Shown piece after piece: positions 30,439 to 36,769 of a stretch of DNA of 64,000 nucleotides. The notes below the pieces were generated by a model that worked only from the letters and a program-made list of their open reading frames with translations, was not told where the DNA came from and ran no database searches. Position 1 is the first letter of the stretch, and the number at the start of each line of letters is the position of its first letter. The position numbers and the translations under genes were made by a program. This stretch comes from Arcobacter sp. (GTDB lineage Bacteria > Campylobacterota > Campylobacteria > Campylobacterales > Sulfurimonadaceae), in contig JAGXFN010000008.1 of NCBI GenBank assembly GCA_024637195.1, positions 1-64,000 of the forward strand, written 5' to 3'.

Positions 30439-32592
30439 CTATCCAATCCTTTTTGCCTTTTCTGCCATCTCCCACAGATCGGGATACGCGTTGGCGATCT
30501 TCTTTGTGCTTTCATCCACCATGTTGTTGTTAATGTCCCACAGCAGACGGTCGTAAAAGTTCTGAAACATAGGCCTGCCCGAGGGCATCAGTTTCTCGCC
30601 TTGCATGTTCATTACGTTCGATCTTTCGACAGTTTCCACGTCCTGCTCGGCAAAGGTTCTGTCCATGACAGCACGGATAGCCGGTGTAGACTTGGAAACT
30701 GCCATCGTAGAAGCCGGAAGCTCTCTGCCGCGCTCAAGCGCAGCGGCCTCGATGCGGTCCTTGATGGTCGGGTCAAGCCGTCGGCTCGTCTCCTCCCACT
30801 CCTCCGCCAGCTTCGCCATTTCACGGCTGATGCGGTGCGACATGCGCTTACCCTCTGCCAGTTCGGCGCGGCTCTTGCCGCTCCAGTCATAATCCTCCGC
30901 GATGCAGATCGGCGCATGGTTCATCTCGTAGACGTAAACGATCCCCATGTTGTCATCCGTCATGATCCGCACATGTTCACCGACAAAAGAGGCCAGCTTG
31001 ACGTGCTGATAAAGCGCGCCGCCAAGGCGTATGCCCTTTTTCCCGACCTTTCGCTCGAAGCTTTCGCCCAGCAAAATGTCGAGCATACGCGGGTCGGGAA
31101 CCATCTTCACCCAGCTCACGCTGTCGTGCCACTTCTTGATCGGCGCCATGTTCAGCGTGCCGTGTTTTCGGCGCTCGTAGATGTTATCGACCCAGGCGTC
31201 TATCCATTGCTGCAGTGCTGCCGCATCCACGGGCACCTGTATCTCAAGCCCGAGGTTCTCCTTCTTGATGCGAAACGCGTCCACAAAAGATTTCTTCTCT
31301 CGCGTCTTGGCCTCCTCGTACCATTTCGACTTGCTCTCTATCTTGTGGGCAAACCCCCGCCGCGACTCGATGCGCGACTTTTCCGCCACGCTGTGCCCGG
31401 TGTAGCCCTCAAGCTCCTCGAACAGCTCCCGCGACATCGTCCCGAACATCCGCTCGATGTGCGGTTTCATGTCACCCGAAAACGGCGGCACCGTCTCCTG
31501 CGTGATGCCGAGGTTGTAGCAGATGGACGCGAAGTGGTTCGACTTATAGTCCTTGCCGTTGTCGATCACCACGTTCTCCGGGATGCCGAGCTTCAGCATC
31601 GCCTTTCGAAGCAGCCGGGCGATAGAGTAGCTGCTGGAGCGCTCATCTACCCAGAACGTCACCCGTCGGCTGAAGACATCGATCATCCCCAGGATGGCAT
31701 AACGCTTGCCATCTTTGGTAATGACGTCCGCAGGCGTAGAGTCGAGCTCCCAGTAGTGGTTCGGGTACTTCGCTTTTTCGTCGAGGCTTCCGAACCCCGC
31801 CATCCGCTTGTTTTTCCATCCGTCCGCGTCCTGGACAAACTCGTACATACTCGCGTTCTTGATCTTCCAGCGTTTTAAGAAGTTGTTGAGCACGTCATAG
31901 CTCACCATCTCCTCTGCAAAACCGTGCAGCATGTTCTGGTAGATCGCACTGACCCGCAGCGGGTTGTCACGCCTGCACAGCATCCGCACCGCCATATCCT
32001 GCTGCTCCTGGCTCATCAGCGTCGTGCCTTTTTTCGTTCCGCGCTTGTCAAGCAGGGCGATGAGCGGCGACGTGCCCGACGCTCTGGCCTCTTCGACCGC
32101 CTTCTTCCAGCGAAACAGCTTCATCTCTGTCGTCTTGATCAGTGAAAATTCACTCCCAAGCTCCCGGATAAACTGCTTTGCCGTGATCCGCTTGTCTCGG
32201 TTCTCATACCGTTCGCAGGCCTCCATCCGAAGCAGAGCCTTTTCGCGCTGCTCTTTGGTCGCATTCAGGTACTCGCTCATGTCCGGAGCTACGACGTCGG
32301 CCGCTTCCGATGCCTTTTTTTCAGTTTTTGAATCTGAAATGTTAGTTATTGCATCAAATGCGCAGGGCAGCCCGGCCTCGTCGTAGGTGTCGGGCCGCTC
32401 AAGCGTACCGGCAGCGATCGCTGCACTCAGGGCCGACTTATCGACGCCGATCAGCAGCTTCTTTCCGCCTCGCCCTTTGCCGTCGATGTAAACATATAAA
32501 TATTTATCAGCACCGCGTTTAACGGCCTTTTTCAATGCTTCATATCCAATATCTAAAACCTTGGATGCCTCTCTTCCGTCAACATAAACCAT
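30439..32592 (-). CDS. Transposase MuA (DDE)
   Basis: 717 aa. The N terminus (1-50) looks like the Mu-type winged helix that binds the internal enhancer. The catalytic core has D284 (W-E-L-D-S), D344 (V-V-I-D-N-G-K-D-Y-K-S) and E380 (K-P-H-I-E-R). The C-terminal beta barrel is at 516-567 and is followed by a helical tail that should contact MuB. The last two acidic residues are separated by 35 residues, shorter than in Mu itself. A long open frame on the other strand (30601-31878) is only a shadow of this gene. Confidence 0.95.
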   Translation of the reverse strand: MVYVDGREASKVLDIGYEALKKAVKRGADKYLYVYIDGKGRGGKKLLIGVDKSALSAAIAAGTLERPDTYDEAGLPCAFDAITNISDSKTEKKASEAADVVAPDMSEYLNATKEQREKALLRMEACERYENRDKRITAKQFIRELGSEFSLIKTTEMKLFRWKKAVEEARASGTSPLIALLDKRGTKKGTTLMSQEQQDMAVRMLCRRDNPLRVSAIYQNMLHGFAEEMVSYDVLNNFLKRWKIKNASMYEFVQDADGWKNKRMAGFGSLDEKAKYPNHYWELDSTPADVITKDGKRYAILGMIDVFSRRVTFWVDERSSSYSIARLLRKAMLKLGIPENVVIDNGKDYKSNHFASICYNLGITQETVPPFSGDMKPHIERMFGTMSRELFEELEGYTGHSVAEKSRIESRRGFAHKIESKSKWYEEAKTREKKSFVDAFRIKKENLGLEIQVPVDAAALQQWIDAWVDNIYERRKHGTLNMAPIKKWHDSVSWVKMVPDPRMLDILLGESFERKVGKKGIRLGGALYQHVKLASFVGEHVRIMTDDNMGIVYVYEMNHAPICIAEDYDWSGKSRAELAEGKRMSHRISREMAKLAEEWEETSRRLDPTIKDRIEAAALERGRELPASTMAVSKSTPAIRAVMDRTFAEQDVETVERSNVMNMQGEKLMPSGRPMFQNFYDRLLWDINNNMVDESTKKIANAYPDLWEMAEKAKRIG

Positions 32593-32601
32593 CGCCGTGA
32601 C

Positions 32602-32973
32602 CTACGCCGCGTCGATATCAAGAGGCTGCAGCGGGAAGAACGGGCAGTGAAGGTAGTCGATGCCCATCTTATCCATCGCCTCACGGAGTTTGACGCCGGA
32701 CTCGCCGGTGAGTTTATTCTCCCCAGCGATGAAGTTGTCGAAGATCCTTAGCAGCGCCTTGTCAGCTTTTTTCCAACCGTCTTCGTCCTTGCTGTACAAC
32801 CCGGAGAGGATCAAAAACCCCGAGGACTTCACACCGTACTTGTTGTTTAGCTGGCGACGGATGTACTCCGCATGTAGTTTGCGGATAGCGTGGTCAAGCG
32901 TAAGCACCTCTCCTCTCTTTCCCGCCTGCTCAACAAGCTCGATCGCTTTGAGCATCTGTTCTCTTGGACTCAT
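32602..32973 (-). CDS. Early protein upstream of MuA (123 aa)
   Basis: A soluble, helical protein with Y-I-R-R-Q-L-N-N-K-Y-G-V-K and a cysteine near the C terminus. RBS AAGGAGG lies upstream of the ATG. I do not recognise a family. Its position before the transposase makes a regulatory or DNA-binding role possible. Confidence 0.7.
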   Translation of the reverse strand: MSPREQMLKAIELVEQAGKRGEVLTLDHAIRKLHAEYIRRQLNNKYGVKSSGFLILSGLYSKDEDGWKKADKALLRIFDNFIAGENKLTGESGVKLREAMDKMGIDYLHCPFFPLQPLDIDAA

Positions 32974-33070
32974 GTGCCCTCCTTATTTAAAATTTGTATG
33001 CTTACACTGGAACCGCCAAAATGCGGATCTTGTCTAAGCACCGGGTAATACCCACGGTGAAGCCCTCTGC

Positions 33071-33076
33071 TATAAT
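33071..33076 (+). promoter_or_regulatory. Extended -10 promoter TGCTATAAT for the gene at 33110
   Basis: Same 13-mer (TGCTATAATGATG, 33069-33081) as at 6933. Transcription would begin near 33083 and give a leader of about 27 bases with AAAAGG before the start. Confidence 0.6.
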
Positions 33077-33109
33077 GATGTTCCACAACAAACAAAAGAA
33101 AAGGACTTC

Positions 33110-33286
33110 ATGATGGATAACAAAGCAGTAGCGATTGAACTAATGAAATTAGGATTTGAAACACCAAAGATCAACTTCTCAGAAGGTGATGTTCCTAGTA
33201 TGAAAGATGCTCAGGATGAAAGAATAGATCTTCTTATAGATACCTATACCAACATCCTCAATAAGCTTGAAAAACAACTTTCCTAA
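33110..33286 (+). CDS. Small plus-strand protein inside the early region (58 aa)
   Basis: 59 codons (first of two tandem ATGs; 57 aa from the second). Sequence features: acidic, helical, with K-L-G-F-E-T-P-K-I-N and an amphipathic C-terminal helix; no membrane segment. It runs against the early operon, has its own extended -10 and ribosome site, and ends four bases into the stop of the neighbouring minus-strand gene. Probably expressed in the lysogen. Function unknown. Confidence 0.65.
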   Translation: MMDNKAVAIELMKLGFETPKINFSEGDVPSMKDAQDERIDLLIDTYTNILNKLEKQLS

Positions 33287-33636
33287 AGTGATGCATACTC
33301 TTTTGCAGCATCAGCAGGAAGGAACTTAAACAGAACCTTTTTTAATTTGTCGATTTCATCATTAGCTTGCAGATTGTGCATGACCATCCTTGATGGCGGC
33401 TTGCTATTAGATGGTTCCTCAGCCAAACTCTCAAGCTTGGAACACACATTCTCGATGCAGATCGCAACCCCCTGATCACCACAGCTGCTCGCTATATGAA
33501 TAAGAGCCGCGATCTGTGCCGCAAGCTTGTCTCTCAACTCAACAACATCAACCACTGCTCCGCAATGCTCTTTGCAGTTACTGCACAGATCAGTCTCATC
33601 TACAATAGATGCTTGACAACAATTACTTTTTTTCAT
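33283..33636 (-). CDS. Cysteine-rich early protein with K-F-L-P-x-D-A-A tail
   Basis: 117 aa. The N terminus has C-C...C...C-x-x-C...C (6-25), a probable zinc ribbon. The middle is helical. The last 12 residues (K-F-L-P-A-D-A-A-K-E-Y) are nearly the same as in the small membrane protein at 14845. Overlaps the upstream gene by four bases. Function unknown. Confidence 0.65.
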   Translation of the reverse strand: MKKSNCCQASIVDETDLCSNCKEHCGAVVDVVELRDKLAAQIAALIHIASSCGDQGVAICIENVCSKLESLAEEPSNSKPPSRMVMHNLQANDEIDKLKKVLFKFLPADAAKEYASL

Positions 33637-34055
33637 TTATCACCTCTTCTGATTATCAAATTTGAGTACCTCAAAAATAGGTACAAGGCTCTTGTCATCT
33701 TAGTATGAGTTATTTTTTCAGGTGGAGGAGAAAATAAACTTTCATACAAAAATATGTTCCAGCAATGCGCACTTTTTGAATCATCTAGCTCATGAAGTAT
33801 TTTTGATAATGCATAATCACTTAGATGTTCGTTTAGGACATAATAGTTGTCGCAGGCCTTTGTCCACATTCTTTCAATACTTTTCTTTCTATATAAAAAA
33901 TAATTCTCATTAATTTTTATCTGTCCCCTGCCGCCCGTATAATCAACGGCACCTTCCGGAAAACATCTTCTGGCCAACCTAGATTCAAATGAATTTTTAT
34001 TTAAACTATATTTTTCACAAAAAAAGTTGATGCTAACGAGGTTGCGTTGCTTCAT
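33633..34055 (-). CDS. First gene of the early operon, unknown (140 aa)
   Basis: Basic N terminus with V-S-I-N-F-F-C-E-K-Y-S-L-N-K-N-S-F-E-S-R-L, which could be a helix-turn-helix of the excisionase/Ner kind, and an aromatic-rich C-terminal half. AGGAGA precedes the ATG. Position next to the operator region suggests an early regulator, not proven. Confidence 0.6.
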   Translation of the reverse strand: MKQRNLVSINFFCEKYSLNKNSFESRLARRCFPEGAVDYTGGRGQIKINENYFLYRKKSIERMWTKACDNYYVLNEHLSDYALSKILHELDDSKSAHCWNIFLYESLFSPPPEKITHTKMTRALYLFLRYSNLIIRRGDK

Positions 34056-34378
34056 AAACTCTCCTTTTAAACTTTAAAAACCGACCTAAGTCAGCTTTAT
34101 AAAATTAAAGTTGGTACGCTTTTCGCTTTACTAAAAAAGCCCACATATGTTTTATTGCTTAGGCTGCTATATGCAAACACAGCCAAAGAGCGATTACTTC
34201 TATAGTTCACGTACGCTCGCACGCCAAGTTGCTTAGACTTGGATTACCCCTGTAACCTCTTAGAGTTCCTTCATACGCAACACGCGCACAAGCTCGGTCG
34301 TCTCCGTTACAGATGCCGCTTAACAGATCAGCTTCTTAGACAAAACTGATTTAATCTGCTAAACTATGCGGTCAATCT
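34056..34378. other. Leader region of the early operon; no clear gene
   Basis: Contains a possible leftward -10 (TATAAA, 34096-34101 on the minus strand) for the early operon and a hairpin CCAAGT/ACTTGG (34224-34242). The stretch 34150-34350 is more GC-rich than its surroundings and has a 43-codon minus-strand frame without a usable start codon. It may specify a small RNA or be a degraded gene. Confidence 0.4.
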
Positions 34379-34400
34379 CACACGTAAATTAATACGTGTG
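34379..34400. promoter_or_regulatory. Palindromic operator-like site
   Basis: CACACGTA and TACGTGTG are exact inverted copies separated by six A/T bases. It lies 78 bases before the repressor start and is a probable protein-binding site controlling the repressor/early switch. Confidence 0.55.
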
Positions 34401-34422
34401 TATTTTTCACATGACAGCATTA

Positions 34423-34461
34423 TATAGTCAAATGACATCATTGTCAAGTTGTTTGACTATA
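34423..34461. promoter_or_regulatory. Nested operator overlapping the repressor promoter
   Basis: TATAGTCAAA (34423-34432) and TTTGACTATA (34452-34461) are exact inverted copies, and within them TGACA-TCAT-TGTCA (34433-34446) forms a second dyad. A further TGACA/AGTCA-like pair lies at 34412-34430. The rightward -10 (TATAAAAT, 34458-34465) overlaps the outer arm, so a repressor bound here could control its own gene. Confidence 0.7.
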
Positions 34462-34477
34462 AAATAATTGGGGAAGC

Positions 34478-35125
34478 ATGAAAAACAAAGAACTTTTGGA
34501 AGAAATGAAACAATATTTTGGAGTTCCAAGCATCGAAGATGTTGCCGAAAAACTGGGGTTTAAACGGGCAACTGCTTCAACTTGGCGATCTAGGGGAGTA
34601 TCAAAACATGCAGCATTAAAATTTGCAACAATAAAGTCATCTGACCATGCTTCAAATAAAAACATCAAGTCATTAAGTATGAACAAACATGCGGAAGATG
34701 ACTTTATAACGCTGAACTATTACGAAGACATTTATGCCGCAGCAGGATACGGTGCACCTAATGGGGACCTACTCGTTCCTCCTGAACCTATCAAGATGGG
34801 AGCAAATTTTCTTCGCACCTTTTTCAATGTCCAAAGCGTTAAAAACCTGGACATAATAAATGTTGTTGGTGACTCAATGGAACCTTTTATCAAAAACGGG
34901 GAAAAGGTTATTGTTGAACGTACGCACGAGGCATCAAATAATAACATCGTCATCGCCCTGGTCGGAACAGAGCTCTATGTCAAACGCCTTATCAAAGATC
35001 CTTTCGGGGAATGGATCAAGCTCACCAGTGAAAACCAATACTACGAAGACATCATGATCCCTCAAGAAAAGATGCATAAGCTTAAGATCATTGGTATCGT
35101 AAGAGGAAGAGTCAGGCCATTCTAA
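34478..35125 (+). CDS. Prophage repressor (LexA/S24-like, self-cleaving)
   Basis: 215 aa. N-terminal helix-turn-helix (about 17-40; V-A-E-K-L-G-F-K-R-A-T-A-S-T-W) and a C-terminal S24 peptidase domain: G-D-S-M with Ser133, Lys169 in Y-V-K-R, and an Ala-Gly bond at 89-90 as the likely cleavage site. DNA damage would therefore induce the prophage through RecA, unlike the classic Mu repressor. It is transcribed away from the early operon. Confidence 0.92.
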   Translation: MKNKELLEEMKQYFGVPSIEDVAEKLGFKRATASTWRSRGVSKHAALKFATIKSSDHASNKNIKSLSMNKHAEDDFITLNYYEDIYAAAGYGAPNGDLLVPPEPIKMGANFLRTFFNVQSVKNLDIINVVGDSMEPFIKNGEKVIVERTHEASNNNIVIALVGTELYVKRLIKDPFGEWIKLTSENQYYEDIMIPQEKMHKLKIIGIVRGRVRPF

Positions 35126-35140
35126 ACAAAAAGGAAATAC

Positions 35141-36262
35141 ATGTCAGTATTATTCGCGTTAATTTTTATGCTTTCAGCAGTAATGTTAGTTGTTGGTTTA
35201 ATTAAACCATCTTTAGTCATCCATTGGAATATGGAAAAAACACGTAAAAATGTTTTAAAAGTATATGCATCCATATTACTAATAAGCTTTATTGGTACTG
35301 GTTTAACCGCTGAACCAAAAAGTAGCAATAAAGCTAATGTTTCAAACGTTGATAATAAAGAGCTGAAGCAAGAAGTCGATGAAGATTATCAAGCAGATAG
35401 ACAAGCAATACTTGATCTGTTAAATCAAACATTCCATAGTATAACAAGGGCCGAGTCCTTACAAAAAGACATCATCAATAAAATGTCAAACGGGAATCTG
35501 TCTCAAGCTATAAGTTCAGCACAAAGTTGTAAGTACAACAAAGATATCACAAAACTGGCTACAAAAAATTATAATGATGACTTTGAAGATGGTAAAACAG
35601 AAGATGCAGCAGAAGAATACCTTTCAAATCTATCAGAATCATATCTTTTTTTTCAAGGCTTTTGTAGAGATGTTGAGGACTATATAGATTCACAAAAACC
35701 AAGTGACTTCGCAGAAACTCAAAAAAGCATACAGTGGCACACCAATTCAAAAGAAAATGCGATGTCCAATGCAGTAGCACTCTCTTTAAAATATAATCTA
35801 GCCTATGATGATGGAGCTGGTCACTGGAGAACAAAAGAAATTATTGAACAAGAACAAAACAAACTAAAAGTAGCACAGGTCGCACAAAGTAAAAGTGAAC
35901 CATTTATCAATCCCAAAAATTATCAAAACGACCCCTATGGGAATACGATTGCAAGATACATGACTGCATGGCAATATAAAGACTATAAAAAAATGGCTGG
36001 AATGACACAGGACAGTTGGCGTGAGAGAGAGTCAAGTCCTGAAGGATTTATGAAAAATAACTATGATTTATATACCCTGACAGATGCAGAAATATTATCA
36101 ATAGGATATAAAGGTCCAGCTGCCAAAGTAGCCGAGATTAAGATATCCTACATAAGTTTTGGGGGTAAAAAAGAAAATGGACTTATAAGGGCTATGATTA
36201 TCGAGGAAGAATATAGTATTGGAGTAAATCCGTTATCTACATTACGCATAAAAGAGTTATAG
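35141..36262 (+). CDS. Lysogenic membrane protein, candidate superinfection-exclusion factor
   Basis: 373 aa, AT-rich codons. Two N-terminal hydrophobic helices (about 3-20 and 42-57) anchor a large acidic, soluble part (about 60-373) that ends in a beta-rich segment. It starts 16 bases after the repressor, with AAGGA, so both should be expressed in the lysogen. No family recognised. Position and anchor suit an exclusion or defence protein; that is inference. Confidence 0.7.
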   Translation: MSVLFALIFMLSAVMLVVGLIKPSLVIHWNMEKTRKNVLKVYASILLISFIGTGLTAEPKSSNKANVSNVDNKELKQEVDEDYQADRQAILDLLNQTFHSITRAESLQKDIINKMSNGNLSQAISSAQSCKYNKDITKLATKNYNDDFEDGKTEDAAEEYLSNLSESYLFFQGFCRDVEDYIDSQKPSDFAETQKSIQWHTNSKENAMSNAVALSLKYNLAYDDGAGHWRTKEIIEQEQNKLKVAQVAQSKSEPFINPKNYQNDPYGNTIARYMTAWQYKDYKKMAGMTQDSWRERESSPEGFMKNNYDLYTLTDAEILSIGYKGPAAKVAEIKISYISFGGKKENGLIRAMIIEEEYSIGVNPLSTLRIKEL

Positions 36263-36621
36263 TATTTTGAATCTAAAATAAAAGTAATGTCCCTTTATTT
36301 TGTCCCTAAGTCGATGTCCCTTTGTGTCCCTTTGTGATGTCCCTTAGTCGCAACTTGGCGACACACGATCTCTCAAAAAATGCGATCGATACAGAGCAGC
36401 TTCTTTCGCATTTTATTTCACCCCTCATATAACCGCCAAAAGCTCCACACCACGCACTTCAGAGAGAAACATAGCACAGGTCTTTGCAAGGATACTTTCG
36501 TCAAACGTCGTGGAAATTTCGCAATACAGTAAAAGAGTGAAAAAACGCAGTGTCGCTTTGAATATGAAACACAAGTAAAAAAGGCTTGAAAGCACGCAGA
36601 ATAGGGAAATTCGCCTTTTTT
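36263..36621. other. Immunity-end non-coding region with repeats
   Basis: No gene seen. It holds a 22-mer at about 36265-36286 resembling the left-end repeats (TTTGAAT.TAAAA), five GTCCCT units (36289-36344), an exact GTCGC/GCGAC dyad (36347-36362) and an AAAAAAGGC/GCCTTTTTT inverted repeat (36577-36621). These are candidate transposase, enhancer or regulatory sites and a possible terminator for the lysogenic operon. Confidence 0.5.
36289..36344 (+). repeat. Five GTCCCT direct repeats
   Basis: GTCCCT starts at 36289, 36302, 36316, 36326 and 36339 (steps of 13, 14, 10 and 13 bases), several within ATGTCCCTTTGTG. The near-helical spacing suggests a binding array. Confidence 0.75.
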
Positions 36622-36652
36622 AAATCACTTACATTTCATTCACCCCCTCACA
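36622..36652 (-). repeat. Immunity-end terminus of the prophage
   Basis: Read from 36652 inward on the minus strand: TGT, then from base 10 a 22-mer that matches 16 of 22 bases of the left-end repeat at the same offset, including AGTGATTT. It is followed on the outside by CCCAA. Confidence 0.8.
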
Positions 36653-36657
36653 CCCAA
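36653..36657 (+). repeat. Target-site duplication, right copy (CCCAA)
   Basis: Matches 717-721. Joining the flanks restores a continuous T-rich sequence after the tRNA-Asp fragment. Confidence 0.8.
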
Positions 36658-36769
36658 TATTATTTTTTTTAACGAAACATTAAAAACAAGGGCTTTCGTG
36701 ACTCTACCAATTTTCTAGTTTTATGCAAAAATAGTCAATTTTAGGCACAATTCGGGCATAGTAAAATCA

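Larger units (their letters stand above)
722..36652 (-). mobile_element. Complete Mu-like transposable prophage with P2-like tail (35.9 kb)
   Basis: The termini are TGTACAACC on the left and, read inward on the minus strand, TGTGAGGGG on the right. Both show AAA(C/T)GT(T/A)AGTGATTT at positions 17-31 from the tip, and a 5-bp duplication CCCAA flanks them. Contents are repressor, MuA, MuB, GemA, Mor-family activator, Mu-type packaging, portal and F/G proteins, a capsid-E-type head and a P2-type contractile tail. The immunity end lies right, so the map is inverted relative to the window. I see no frameshift in a core structural or transposition gene, so it may be functional. Confidence 0.9.

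Noticed and set aside
30601..31878. A 425-codon plus-strand open frame opposite the transposase
   Set aside because: It is a high-GC antisense shadow of MuA: the composition is extreme in Arg, His and Leu, there is no ribosome site, and the minus-strand frame contains a full DDE transposase.
34198..34341. A 43-codon minus-strand frame in the early leader
   Set aside because: It begins after a stop without ATG, GTG or TTG at a sensible place and matches no family I know. Kept only as an unassigned stretch.
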